Shown: positions 1 to 8,059, numbered from the stretch's first letter. The stretch: 64,000 nt of DNA from Bryobacteraceae bacterium (GCA_026129905.1 JAHCHE010000009.1:186001-250000), one strand, 5' to 3'. Numbers and translations: made by a program. The notes: a model not told the origin generated them from the letters alone.

Positions 1-33
1 GGACGAGTGTATCCCCGCAAATTCAGCGTCTCG

Positions 34-264
34 TCAGCAGAGCTTCAGGAATTCCTCGGCCGTAAGTCCGGCCTGGCGCAAGATCGATTGCACTGTGCCG
101 CGCTTCAGATCCCGGTTATGAAATGGAACCGTGACTCGAACCTCTGGTTGCCGCGGATGTTTGAGCACGTAGTGGCCGCCGCTCGAATGATGAATGAAGA
201 AACCGCCTCGCTGAAGCGCCTGAAGAACCGCTTTTGATTTCAGGGCCGGGAGGCGTCCGGTCAT
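34..264 (-). CDS. hicA: HicA-type mRNA interferase toxin
   Basis: Toxin of a type II HicAB module; family members are small ribosome-independent mRNA interferases with a dsRNA-binding-like fold. The 76-residue product has the usual length, the glycine-rich strand ending in GGHYVLKHP with the expected catalytic histidine (H31), and the conserved tail VPFHNRDLKRGTVQSILRQA. The ATG at 264 overlaps the stop of the antitoxin gene by four bases (ATGA), so the two are translationally coupled with the antitoxin first. The frame stays open upstream of this ATG, but that extension crosses hicB and the hairpin repeats and is not credible protein. Family recognition is firm; activity is inferred. Confidence 0.9.
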   Translation of the reverse strand: MTGRLPALKSKAVLQALQRGGFFIHHSSGGHYVLKHPRQPEVRVTVPFHNRDLKRGTVQSILRQAGLTAEEFLKLC

Positions 265-518
265 GCCGCTTCCAGCGCCACGCTGATTTTGTCTTTCAGC
301 ATCTCGCGCGGGGCGGCCGGATCGGACGGAACGGGCAGACCGTCTTTGCGCAAGCTCTCGAGATAGGCGCGAATCGCATCTCTGGCCATCTCGCGAGCCT
401 CCTCCAGCGTGTCCCCTTCGGTCACTAAGCCCGGCAGGGCGGGACAGGTAACCACGTACCCGCCTTCCTCGGCTGGCTCGAGAAGAACGAGAAAGCTGTA
501 TTCGACGATATGCCCCAT
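261..518 (-). CDS. hicB: HicB-type antitoxin
   Basis: Antitoxin partner of the downstream HicA. The 85-residue protein shows the HicB partial RNase H-like fold: an opening beta-strand (YSFLVLLEP), the signature EEGGYVVTCPALPGLVTEGDT, then an amphipathic helix with EEAREMARDAIRAYLESL. Little remains after about residue 75, so a separate C-terminal DNA-binding domain is not visible; this short form is common among HicB proteins. The gene is first in the pair and ends within the hicA start. A sigma-70-like promoter (TTGCCG, 17 bp, TACAAT) lies just upstream, the expected place for autoregulation by the complex. Confidence 0.9.
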   Translation of the reverse strand: MGHIVEYSFLVLLEPAEEGGYVVTCPALPGLVTEGDTLEEAREMARDAIRAYLESLRKDGLPVPSDPAAPREMLKDKISVALEAA

Positions 519-530
519 GCTGTCGCTTGT

Positions 531-559
531 ATTGTAAACATAAAAGCGCTTGCCGGCAA
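531..559 (-). promoter_or_regulatory. predicted sigma-70 promoter of hicBA
   Basis: On the minus strand a -35 TTGCCG (554-559) and -10 TACAAT (531-536) are separated by exactly 17 bp and end 12 bases before the hicB ATG. The match is 4/6 and 5/6 to consensus. The short A/T-rich stretch stands out in this GC-rich sequence. Not experimentally supported. Confidence 0.5.
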
Positions 560-787
560 TGGCATGCCAAATCGCCCAAATCGCCGGGGCCGGCGCTGCC
601 GTGTCCGGCGCCTTGCTCGAACCTTCCGTCTCCGAAATTCAATGGTCTGTGCGCAATTCGTGCCGTGCCATTGCACGAAACGGTACAGACAGCTGTGATG
701 CGACTGCGGTCATTGCGCGCGCGATCGGCGAGCGCCAGGACTTTCTCGGTCGCGGCTTCGGCCGGCGAATACGCCTGGATGACGTAG
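560..787. other. gene-free stretch upstream of hicBA
   Basis: No convincing gene, RNA or promoter other than the hicBA promoter at its edge. Minus-strand frames are open here but have no recognisable domain; a decayed reading frame cannot be excluded. The stretch ends where the hairpin repeat array begins. Confidence 0.3.
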
Positions 788-1133
788 CGCAAACACTCGT
801 GTTTGCCGCGTCGCCACTCATGGCGACGCTTGGCGGGAAACAAGACCGGCCAAGGGACACCGAGGTTTTTCAGAACCACAGGCTTCGGGCCGGGGGAAGG
901 CACAAGAGTCCACACGAGTGTGGACTCGGCGCGCTGAGAGCGCACGCCACGCCGCCGTGGCGCAAACACTCGTGTTTGCCGCGTCGCCACTCATGGCGAC
1001 GCCTGGCGGGAAACTAGACCGGCCAAGGGACACCGAGGTTTTTCAGAACCACAGGCTTCGGGCCGGGGGAAGGCACAAGAGTCCGCACGAGTGTAGACCC
1101 GGCTCGCTGAGAGCGCGCGCCACACCGCCGCGA
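788..1133. repeat. tandem 173-bp duplication of paired loop-conserved hairpins
   Basis: Two direct copies with a 173-bp period (788-960 and 961-1133). Each carries hairpins with a constant six-base loop: arms GCAAAC/GTTTGC around ACTCGT (789-806), arms GCGTCGCC/GGCGACGC around ACTCAT (808-829), and arms GAGTCCAC/GTGGACTC around ACGAGT (906-927, the same loop on the other strand). A further stem follows (GGCGCGC ... GCGCACGCC, about 928-951). The second copy is intact in its first two hairpins and has mismatched arms in the third (about 1079-1100). The same hairpin family flanks the RAYT transposase gene at 7.2-7.9 kb, so these look like REP/REPIN-type elements mobilised in trans. Confidence 0.8.
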
Positions 1134-1769
1134 TCAGTGTCCTAAAGCAACCAGCAGGTATCGGTACTTTTCGATCGCCAGTCTGACAAGGCCGCCTCTG
1201 GTACGCGTGCCCGTTTTATTAAAGAGAGTCTGCAAGCCGAATTTTACGGTCGTTTCCGGGACCTCCAGGAGGGCGCCGATCTCCTTGTTGGACAGGCCCT
1301 CGACGATGCCCGACAGGATCCAGCGCTCCCGTTCGGTGAACGGCTGCACCGAGTACCGGGGCAGAACGGCGATTTGCCAGTGTTCGTCGTCCAGCCATAT
1401 ATTTCCGGCATGCACCGCCCGGATAGCGGCGAACAGCCTGTCGAGCGGCTCGGATTTCAGCACCAGACCACGCGCGCCTTCGCTGAGGGCGAAGCGGAGG
1501 GCGGGGTCCGGTATTGCAGCCGACAGCAAAAGGATTCGGCAGGCGAAACCTCGCGCGGCCGCTTCCCGGATGAACTCCAGTCCGTTCTGCCCGTCCAGAT
1601 CGTAATCGAGCAGGACAAGATCCACCTGCGCGCAGCCGGCGATCTCCAGGGCGGCGTCGACGGTGTCAACGTGGCCGACCATTTCGAAGTCCGGTTCTTG
1701 GGTCAGCGCGCGGGCCGCCGCCCCGCAAAACATGGCGTGATCGTCAACCAGAAGTATTCGTATGGCCAT
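1134..1769 (-). CDS. NarL/FixJ-family response regulator
   Basis: Cytoplasmic DNA-binding response regulator, 211 aa. The N-terminal receiver starts IRILLVDDH with acidic pocket D9-D10 and the phospho-acceptor D55 in LLDYDLDG. The conserved receiver S/T position is visible in RILLLSAA and the lysine in VLKSEP. The C-terminal 65 residues form a LuxR-type helix-turn-helix with FTERERWILSGIVEGLSNKEIG and ETTVKFGLQTLFNKTGTRTR. It lies downstream of and overlaps the histidine kinase gene by 26 bp, so the two are almost certainly a cognate pair. The target promoters cannot be read from the sequence. Confidence 0.9.
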   Translation of the reverse strand: MAIRILLVDDHAMFCGAAARALTQEPDFEMVGHVDTVDAALEIAGCAQVDLVLLDYDLDGQNGLEFIREAAARGFACRILLLSAAIPDPALRFALSEGARGLVLKSEPLDRLFAAIRAVHAGNIWLDDEHWQIAVLPRYSVQPFTERERWILSGIVEGLSNKEIGALLEVPETTVKFGLQTLFNKTGTRTRGGLVRLAIEKYRYLLVALGH

Positions 1770-3264
1770 CGCCGTCGCCGTGGGCGCAAAGAAGTCGAAT
1801 TACGAAACAGCTACCGCTGGACTCGGGCCGGTAATACAGGTCGCCGCCGTAGGAGCGAAGCATGGCCCGCGAGAGGAACAGACCCAGGCCCGCGCCGCCG
1901 GAAAGGGATTCGAACGGCTTAAACAGAGATTCCGGGTTCGCAACGCCCGGACCGGAGTCACGAAATACGAAGGAAATCGTGTCGTCTCCCTTCTCGGCCG
2001 AAATCCGGACCTGCCGGCGCTCGCACGCACGCAGCGCGCGCTCGCTGTTCAGCGCCAAATTGAGGAACACCTGGACCAGCGTCGTTTCGTCGGCGTAGAC
2101 ACGCGGCATTTGGGCGGGCACGTCCCACCGTACGTCGATCTCCGACTGCTGCAGCATCGATGAGACCGTCAGATGGACATGCTCCAGCGCCCGTTCCAGG
2201 TCGATGGCCGTGCGGTTCCGGCGCAAGCCGAATTTCAAGCCGGTCGCGGTGAATTCACTGAGGCTTTGGACGACTTTCCTTAGCGTCGCCATGTCCGCCT
2301 CGCGGGCGGGCGGAGGAGCGCCGATCCGTGAGATGAGGACACCCGCCGCGTCCGACAGATTATGGATTTCGTGCGAAAATGTGGCCAGCAGCACCCCGGC
2401 CGTATCGCTGCGGTTTTCCGCCTGCGCAAGGTCGTGACCAAGCACGTCGTCGGACGCATCCCAGATGGCGATTGCAATCCTTTGTTCGACCCGGTCCGAA
2501 TCGGGCGCCGCCGGGTGGAGATACGATGTAAGCCAGACGTGGGCAAGAAACGCCTCGCCGGATTTTCTCTTGCCCGCCGCCTCGACCTGGAGCCGCGCTG
2601 TTCTTCGATTGGCGAAAGAGGCCTGTACCGGCGCCAGCGTCGGGAGATAGGAAAACAGGTTTTCGCCCGCTGGAGAAGAATTCTCCAGTAGATCGCAAGC
2701 CGCGCGGTTCGTCATCAGGATCTTCCCGTTCGCGTCCGTTATCAGGAACGACAGGGGCGATGCCTCAATCACCGAACGGAGTTGTTCGAGAGCCCGCTCG
2801 CTGAAACGGAAATGCCGTTCCCGATCGGCGGCCCGATCGCGCGTCAACCGGCGGTTCCGGTTCAGTTCGGAAACCAACAGGCCGATCGCGGAGAACGATG
2901 CCATTGCCACCAGAATGCGAATCTGATAACCGGGTGTCCAGCGGAAAGGCGCCAGGGCCTCCCGAAATATCGCGCAAACCAGCGCCAGACCGGCGATGTG
3001 AAGCCTGGAGACGATGAGGGCGAAAAGGATCAGCGGGATGGCGTACAGCACGCCCAGGGAGACGTTGGGCTCGATCTGCCAATCGGCGAAGGCAAGCGCC
3101 GCCGTGAGAAGAGCCGCGATGCCCAGGCAAAGAAGCCGATGGGTCTCGATCCACTCAAACAGCCGCTCTGCCGGCGCCGCGGACGCAACGGCAACCGCCT
3201 CGCTCCCCGCAGTGGATACGGCGTCGTGTCTGTCGGGGGCCGAGGCGTTGCCAGCAAATCCCAT
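1744..3264 (-). CDS. membrane PAS sensor histidine kinase
   Basis: Sensor kinase partner of the overlapping NarL-type regulator, 506 aa from the chosen ATG. Residues 43-135 hold about four hydrophobic segments, 165-265 a PAS-like domain (SVIEASPLSFLITDANGK), H298 sits in the H-box FSHEIHNLSD, and the C-terminus has the ATPase boxes N (FLNLALNSERAL), G1 (DSGPGV) and G2 (GAGLGLFLSRAM). The frame stays open 78 codons further upstream, but that extension translates the hairpin repeat at 3409-3457, so the ATG at 3264 is preferred. The membrane part is sensory by position only; the signal is unknown. Confidence 0.88.
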   Translation of the reverse strand: MGFAGNASAPDRHDAVSTAGSEAVAVASAAPAERLFEWIETHRLLCLGIAALLTAALAFADWQIEPNVSLGVLYAIPLILFALIVSRLHIAGLALVCAIFREALAPFRWTPGYQIRILVAMASFSAIGLLVSELNRNRRLTRDRAADRERHFRFSERALEQLRSVIEASPLSFLITDANGKILMTNRAACDLLENSSPAGENLFSYLPTLAPVQASFANRRTARLQVEAAGKRKSGEAFLAHVWLTSYLHPAAPDSDRVEQRIAIAIWDASDDVLGHDLAQAENRSDTAGVLLATFSHEIHNLSDAAGVLISRIGAPPPAREADMATLRKVVQSLSEFTATGLKFGLRRNRTAIDLERALEHVHLTVSSMLQQSEIDVRWDVPAQMPRVYADETTLVQVFLNLALNSERALRACERRQVRISAEKGDDTISFVFRDSGPGVANPESLFKPFESLSGGAGLGLFLSRAMLRSYGGDLYYRPESSGSCFVIRLLCAHGDGDGHTNTSG

Positions 3265-3408
3265 CGCCTTGCCAATTAGGCTTCCTGCTGCTTGCGCTTG
3301 GGGCCGATCGGCCACAAACGACGCCGGCGCCGGCGAAAGCCGCACCGGCGACCGTCGTAACAGGCCACTTTTCAATCTTATTCCGAGCCGGGTTCCCGCG
3401 CAACGCGG

Positions 3409-3457
3409 TGGCGCGGACGCTCGTGTTTGCCGCGTCGCCACTCGTGGCGGCGCCTGG
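3409..3457. repeat. two-hairpin REP-like element
   Basis: Same two-hairpin unit as at 788-829: a GTGGCGC lead, then arms GCGGAC/GTTTGC around GCTCGT and arms GCGTCGCC/GGCGGCGC around ACTCGT. Differences from the 788 copy are mostly tolerated as G-T (G-U) pairs, so both stems are still able to fold as RNA. It lies upstream of the sensor-kinase start. Confidence 0.7.
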
Positions 3458-3501
3458 AGGAGGCCGGTGCGGGTAGGAAACTTCGGGATCGAGGGCATAG
3501 A

Positions 3502-3526
3502 CCGGGAGCCAGTCTGCTGCTCCCGG
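3502..3526 (-). terminator. hairpin downstream of the small secreted protein gene
   Basis: Perfect 8-bp inverted repeat CCGGGAGC/GCTCCCGG with a 9-base loop, 32 bases beyond the stop of the minus-strand gene ending at 3558. There is no clear U run after it, so termination is possible rather than certain. Confidence 0.4.
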
Positions 3527-3557
3527 CCTTATAGCGGCTTATGTCCGCAGGATCAAT

Positions 3558-4061
3558 TTACAGATCAAACCAGTCCGTGCCGTTGATGCTGACCTGAAGA
3601 GCGCTGGTCGACGAAACCACTTCCGGGTCCCCTGCCGGCGTCGTCAGCGACCAAGGACCGGACGGGCAGCTATTCAGCGCCGGGCCGTCGGTTTGGGAGC
3701 TCTCGGTCGAGTTATCCGGGTCGTACCCTTCCAGATTGAACCCCGTGATCTGGTTCTTTAGCCGCGCGATGCTGTCAACGACGCCTTGGATGCTCGTGGT
3801 CGTCGTTCTTTCACGGATCTGTTCATTCTGGTTATTACTATTGGTGCACGTCCACGACACCTCCGACACCACCGTCGTATTCGCCCGGAATTCCACCGAG
3901 TTGGCGTTCGCCTGCAGTTGTGCATTATTCCACCCGAACACCAACTGCACGTCGCCCTTACCGACGAACCCCTCTCCTGATTCGGGGTCGAATGTCACCG
4001 CCGCAAACGCCAGCGCCACGACCGCACACACGAGTGCCGCGCGCAACGAAAACTGCTTCAT
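3558..4061 (-). CDS. small secreted protein of unknown function
   Basis: A 167-aa protein with an N-terminal signal sequence (MKQFSLRAALVCAVVALAFA), probably exported. The mature part is hydrophilic and Ser/Thr/Asn-rich, with two cysteines (in SWTCTN and LNSCPSG) that could form a disulfide, and no domain I recognise. The ATG at 4061 is supported by an AAAGGAG ribosome-binding site seven to eight bases upstream. It stands alone, divergent from the TonB-type receptor, with a possible hairpin terminator at 3502-3526. Function unknown. Confidence 0.7.
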   Translation of the reverse strand: MKQFSLRAALVCAVVALAFAAVTFDPESGEGFVGKGDVQLVFGWNNAQLQANANSVEFRANTTVVSEVSWTCTNSNNQNEQIRERTTTTSIQGVVDSIARLKNQITGFNLEGYDPDNSTESSQTDGPALNSCPSGPWSLTTPAGDPEVVSSTSALQVSINGTDWFDL

Positions 4062-4272
4062 GTCTGTTCTCCTTTGGATGGTCGCTGGGCGTTCTCAGCG
4101 CACAGCGTGTAACCAGTGTACTAAAAACTCCCTTAATTTCCGAGGCGTTTTTGCCGGAGGAATAGATATCTTTTGATACAGGTTCAGGTAGTATTACTAG
4201 TACTGATGGCACAAAAGCGACAAAAGCCTCTCAAATCCGGCGCCGTGCGAGAGATCCACCTCGTTTCCGCAC

Positions 4273-4278
4273 TATAAT
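4273..4278 (+). promoter_or_regulatory. consensus -10 element before the Oar-like receptor
   Basis: A perfect TATAAT lies 23 bases before the ATG at 4302, implying a very short 5' leader of roughly 15-20 nt. No good -35 is found at 16-18 bp, so an activator or weak constitutive expression is possible. Confidence 0.4.
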
Positions 4279-4301
4279 AGAGGTTTCCGCCCCGGCGAAG
4301 T

Positions 4302-7166
4302 ATGCCCTCCCGGCGTCACCTCCTCCTGCCCGCGATCCTCGCTCTGAACGCGTGGGCGGCGGACCACCGCGGCATCGTCGAATCGGACGGCCTGCCCATC
4401 CCGGGCGCTACCGTCACCGCCCGCCTCGGCGAAAGCGTCTTCCAGACCACTACCGGCGCCGACGGCGACTATTCGTTCAGCAGCCTGGCGGAGGGGACCT
4501 GGCGCATCGAAATCGACATGCCCGGCTTCGGCAGGGTCTCCGGGGACGTTGCCGTCCCGGATCGCGAGCAGGCGCAGTGGAACCTTACGATGGAGGGGGC
4601 GGAGGAGGAGGCCCCGGCCGACCCCGAAGCCCCGCCCGCGCCCAAACCCGGCCGGCCCACCGTCAGCCTCACGGCCACCGCCCCAGCCCCGGCCGTCCCC
4701 GCCGAAACCGAGTCGGAGGAGCTTGCCGCCAGCGCCAACGAGGCCGTCCTGGTCGGCGGGGCCGAGCCGGCCGTCCGCGGCCGCGCCCGCGCGAAATACC
4801 GCGGCAGCGCGGGCTTTTCGCTCGACAACTCCGTGTGGGACGCGCGTCCCTACTCGCTCACCGGCCGCGAGATCGACAAGCCGTCGTTCGCCAAGGCGCG
4901 CGTCAGTCTCGCTTTCGGAGGACCGCTGCGGATTCCGAAGGTCCTCACCGGCGAAAATACCAGCTTTAATCTCGGTTATTCCGGCGGCCGCTCGCGCAAT
5001 TGGACGCGGTTTGTCTCCACCATGCCTTCCGAATTGGAGCGCGCCGGCGATTTCTCCCAGTCCGTCCAGCGCGGTCCGGTCGCCATCTACGACCCGCTCG
5101 ACGGCCGGCCGTTCGCGGGCAACCGGCTTCCCGCCTCGCGCATCGATCCGGCGGCGGCCGCCCTGTCCCGCTACCTCCCGCAGCCCAATCAGCCCGCCCA
5201 GGTCCGCAACTATCAGTACGTCGCCGGCGTGCCCCAGGACAGCGATTCGGCCAGCCTCAGCGTCAACCACCGCGTCGCGCGCCGGCACCGGCTCTCGGGG
5301 CGCGTCTCGCGCTTCTCCAGCGCCGGCCTCCGGCCCCAGCTTATCGGGGTCGAGGACGCCAGCGACGGGCGAAGCTGGAACGCGGGCCTGACGTGGAACT
5401 ACAACATCGCGCCCCGCCTGATCAGCGCCGCGCGGCTCAACTTCAGCCTCCAACGCAACCGGACGATCCCATACTTCGCGTTCCGGGAGAACGTAGCCGA
5501 GGAGTTGGGGATCGCGGGAACCGCGCGCGACCCGCAAAACTGGGGCCCGCCGAACCTCTCGTTCACCAACTTCGGGGGCCTGAGCGCCGCCAACGCCTCG
5601 CGCGCCGCGAACCAGACCGGCACGCTCTCGGAAAGCCTGACGTGGAACCGGAAGAAGCATAACCTTTCGTTCGGCATCGAGTACTCGCGCCGGTGGATGA
5701 ACCGCGTGGCCGACCTCAACGCCCGAGGCAGCATGTCGTTTACCGGCATCGCCACCAGCGGCGCCGGCGCCGACGGCTTCGATTTCGCCGACTTCCTGTT
5801 GGGCCTGCCGGCCGCCAGTTCCGTGCGCTTCGGCGGCGGCGACACCTACTTCCGCGCCAACGGCTACGGCGTCTTCGTCCAGGACGACTGGCGGATGGCC
5901 TCCCGCTTCACGCTCAACCTCGGCCTGCGTTACGACTACGCTTCGCCCATCCGCGAAAAGCACAACCGGATGGCGAACCTCGCCGTCGCCCCCGGCTTCA
6001 CCGGCGCCGAGCCGCTGCTCTGGCCCGATACGCTGGTCCGGCCGGACCGCAACAATTTCTCCCCGCGCTTGGCGCTGGCGTGGCGGCCGTCGCTGCGGCG
6101 GTCGGCCGTGGTGCGGGCCGGCTACGGGTGGTATTTCAACTCCAACATCTACGGCGGCGTGGCCGACAGCTTGGCGCAGCAGCCGCCGTTCGCCCGCGCC
6201 TCCACCGTGGCCACCTCGGCGGACCGCGTGCTCACCATCCGCGATGCCTTCGGCGGCGCCCTCGTCCGGCAAATCGACAACACCTACGCCGTGGACCCCG
6301 CCTACCGCGTCGGCTACGCCCAAAGCTGGAATGTTGCCGTCCAGCAAAACCTGGGCAGCGTCCTCGTCGGCGAGGTCACGTACCTGGGAACCAAAGGGAC
6401 CGGGCTCGACATGCTCCGGATTCCCAGCCGGGCGCTGCCGGCGAGCGTGGCGCCGTTCATTTACGAGAGTTCCGAGGGCAACTCGATTTATCACGGGGCG
6501 AGCGGGCGGGTCTCGCGGCGGTTCAGCGGCGGCCTGACCGCGCAGGCGCGATACACCTACGGGAGGTCCATCGATAACGCGAGCAGCGTCACGGGCAGCG
6601 GCGCCGGGTGGATCGCGCAGGATGCCTTCAACCTTGCGGCCGAGCGCGGCCTGTCGAGCTTCGACAACCGCCACCTGGTGGACGCCAACTGGCAGTTCAG
6701 CAGCGGCAAACGCAACTCGCGGCTGTTCCGCGAATGGATGCTCTCGAACACCATTACGTTCCGCTCGGGAACGCCGCTGACGGCGACCGTGCTCGGCAAC
6801 CGCGCGGATGTGGCGGGCACGGGCGTGGTGGGCACGGTGCGCGCCGACGCCACCGGCTTGCCGGTCCGGGCCGGGCCGGGCTTCTTCAACCTGGCTGCCT
6901 TCGACGTGCCCCCGCTCGGCCAGTTCGGCAACGCGGGGCGGGGGACGATCCCGGGCCCGGGCATGTTCCTGATGAACGCCTCCGTCTCCCGAAGCATCCC
7001 CCTCGGCGAAGGCCGCGCCATCGAATTCCGCGCCGACGCCAGCAACGTTCTGAACCGCGTGAACATCGCCGCCATCGGCACGGTGGTGAACGCCTCCAGC
7101 TTCGGCCTGGCGACCGCCGCCGCCTCCATGCGCAGCCTCACCCTCAACGCCCGCGTCCGGTTTTGA
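4302..7166 (+). CDS. Oar-like TonB-dependent outer-membrane receptor
   Basis: Large outer-membrane beta-barrel protein, 954 aa, of the carboxypeptidase-regulatory/TonB-dependent type that is expanded in Acidobacteriota. A signal peptide (about residues 1-18, ending NAWAA) is followed by a carboxypeptidase-regulatory-like fold (GLPIPGATVTARLG, GDYSFSSLAEGTWRIEIDMPGF). Next come a Pro/Ala-rich linker (about 105-150), a plug-like region and a long barrel with aromatic-ended strands, closing SLTLNARVRF with the terminal Phe typical of barrel proteins. The ligand is unknown; relatives are linked to oligosaccharide or peptide uptake. A long antisense open frame is only a shadow of GC-rich coding. 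Confidence 0.85.
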   Translation: MPSRRHLLLPAILALNAWAADHRGIVESDGLPIPGATVTARLGESVFQTTTGADGDYSFSSLAEGTWRIEIDMPGFGRVSGDVAVPDREQAQWNLTMEGAEEEAPADPEAPPAPKPGRPTVSLTATAPAPAVPAETESEELAASANEAVLVGGAEPAVRGRARAKYRGSAGFSLDNSVWDARPYSLTGREIDKPSFAKARVSLAFGGPLRIPKVLTGENTSFNLGYSGGRSRNWTRFVSTMPSELERAGDFSQSVQRGPVAIYDPLDGRPFAGNRLPASRIDPAAAALSRYLPQPNQPAQVRNYQYVAGVPQDSDSASLSVNHRVARRHRLSGRVSRFSSAGLRPQLIGVEDASDGRSWNAGLTWNYNIAPRLISAARLNFSLQRNRTIPYFAFRENVAEELGIAGTARDPQNWGPPNLSFTNFGGLSAANASRAANQTGTLSESLTWNRKKHNLSFGIEYSRRWMNRVADLNARGSMSFTGIATSGAGADGFDFADFLLGLPAASSVRFGGGDTYFRANGYGVFVQDDWRMASRFTLNLGLRYDYASPIREKHNRMANLAVAPGFTGAEPLLWPDTLVRPDRNNFSPRLALAWRPSLRRSAVVRAGYGWYFNSNIYGGVADSLAQQPPFARASTVATSADRVLTIRDAFGGALVRQIDNTYAVDPAYRVGYAQSWNVAVQQNLGSVLVGEVTYLGTKGTGLDMLRIPSRALPASVAPFIYESSEGNSIYHGASGRVSRRFSGGLTAQARYTYGRSIDNASSVTGSGAGWIAQDAFNLAAERGLSSFDNRHLVDANWQFSSGKRNSRLFREWMLSNTITFRSGTPLTATVLGNRADVAGTGVVGTVRADATGLPVRAGPGFFNLAAFDVPPLGQFGNAGRGTIPGPGMFLMNASVSRSIPLGEGRAIEFRADASNVLNRVNIAAIGTVVNASSFGLATAAASMRSLTLNARVRF

Positions 7167-7210
7167 TTCTCTTGATTTTCTGATTTAGCCCTGGCCGTGG
7201 CCGCCGCGCG

Positions 7211-7234
7211 TGGCGTGCGCACTCGTGTGGACGC
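7211..7234. repeat. REP-like hairpin upstream of the RAYT gene
   Basis: Hairpin with loop ACTCGT (7221-7226) and arms GCGTGCGC/GTGGACGC pairing at six of eight positions plus one G-T. It is preceded by GTGG as in the other copies and lies about 40 bases before the transposase start. Confidence 0.6.
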
Positions 7235-7270
7235 GAGATCTTCCCCGCCACACTCCCACAACCTCTTTGC

Positions 7271-8053
7271 ATGCACTCTCGCCGGCTCCCCCATATCTAT
7301 CCCCCCGGCCGTTGGCTGTTCATCACCTGGCACTTGTATGGCAGTCTGCCGCGCGCGCGGTACCCTCCGCCAGTCAAAGTGTCCGCCGGCAAAGCCTTCG
7401 TCTGGATGGATCGCTGCCTGGACCTGGCGCGCTCCGGACCTGTGTTCCTTCGCCGGCCGGAAATCGCCGGCCTGGTGGTCGAATCGCTGTTCCAGGGCGT
7501 GGAACTGGGCCACTACGAATTGGGTTCGTTCGTGGTCATGGCAAACCATGTTCATGTCCTTCTGCTCCCGCTGGTGTCGCCCAGCCTCCTGCTGAAGTCC
7601 CTGAAGGGTTCTACGGCGCGAGAGGCGAACCGGAGGCTCGGGCGTACGGGCGAGCCCTTCTGGCAACGGGAATCGTATGACCACTGGGTCCGCGACGAGC
7701 CCGAGTGGAGCAGGATTTCGGCCTATATTGAAAGCAATCCCGTGAAGGCGGGGCTGGTCAATTGCGCGGAAGACTACGGTTGGTCGAGCGCGAATGAGCG
7801 TTGGAAGACCGGGCGTTCACACGAGTGTGAACGCGGCGCGCACGAGTGCGCACGCCACGACCCCAGCACGACCTCAGCACGACCCCAGCACGGCCCCAGC
7901 ACGACCCCAGCACGACCTCAGCACGACCCCAGCACGACCCCAGCACGACCCCAGCACGGCCCCAGCACGACCCCAGCACGACCCCAGCACGACCCCAGCA
8001 CGGCCCCAGCACGACCCCAGCACGATAGCAATCGGCGATGTATTCTGAAGTAA
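7271..8053 (+). CDS. REP-associated tyrosine transposase (RAYT)
   Basis: Single-strand-specific HUH transposase of the IS200/IS605-related TnpA_REP family, which in other bacteria acts on REP hairpins. The domain spans about residues 8-180 of 260. The HUH motif is MANHVHVLLLPLV and the catalytic tyrosine is expected in WQRESYDHWVRDEPEW; the family-typical ISAYIESNPVKAGLV and YGWSSA follow. After about residue 178 the frame runs through a hairpin repeat (HECERGAHECAR) and an 11-bp minisatellite giving an 11-residue repeat (PARPQHDPSTT), so the last 80 residues are probably not functional protein, or were added by repeat insertion. Hairpins at 7211-7234 and 7813-7858 bracket the core gene. Confidence 0.85.
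   Translation: MHSRRLPHIYPPGRWLFITWHLYGSLPRARYPPPVKVSAGKAFVWMDRCLDLARSGPVFLRRPEIAGLVVESLFQGVELGHYELGSFVVMANHVHVLLLPLVSPSLLLKSLKGSTAREANRRLGRTGEPFWQRESYDHWVRDEPEWSRISAYIESNPVKAGLVNCAEDYGWSSANERWKTGRSHECERGAHECARHDPSTTSARPQHGPSTTPARPQHDPSTTPARPQHGPSTTPARPQHDPSTAPARPQHDSNRRCILK
7813..7858. repeat. two-hairpin REP-like element at the RAYT 3' end
   Basis: First hairpin: perfect 8-bp arms GCGTTCAC/GTGAACGC around loop ACGAGT (7813-7834). Second: GGCGCGC then ACGAGT then GCGCACGCC (7835-7856), whose arms are identical to those at about 928-951 although the loop there reads TGAGA. It is the opposite orientation to the copy at 7211. Confidence 0.75.
7854..8018. repeat. 11-bp minisatellite, about 15 units
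   Basis: Fourteen full units of AGCACGACCCC from 7865 to 8018 (variants AGCACGACCTC and AGCACGGCCCC), a diverged unit before them and a partial one after. The period of 11 is not a multiple of three, so all frames stay open and the protein repeat is 11 residues over 33 bases. The array abuts the RAYT-associated hairpins and ends shortly before the GTG of the next gene. Confidence 0.9.
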
Positions 8054-8059
8054 CGGCGC

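Noticed and set aside
1-16. ACGAGT in the first bases, like the REP-like loop
   Set aside because: The right arm GTATCC is not matched by the two bases available on the left (GG), and the left context lies outside the window.
34-990. 318-codon frame containing hicA
   Set aside because: Everything before the ATG at 264 runs through hicB in another frame and through the hairpin repeats; only the last 76 codons are a recognisable protein.
4272-6674. 800-codon open frame antisense to the Oar-like receptor
   Set aside because: Arg/Gly/Ala-rich shadow of GC-rich coding on the other strand, with no domain or start signal; the plus-strand frame has clear protein features.
7854-8018. Regular repeats at 7.9 kb considered as a CRISPR array
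   Set aside because: Contiguous 11-bp units without spacers; no cas genes anywhere in the window.
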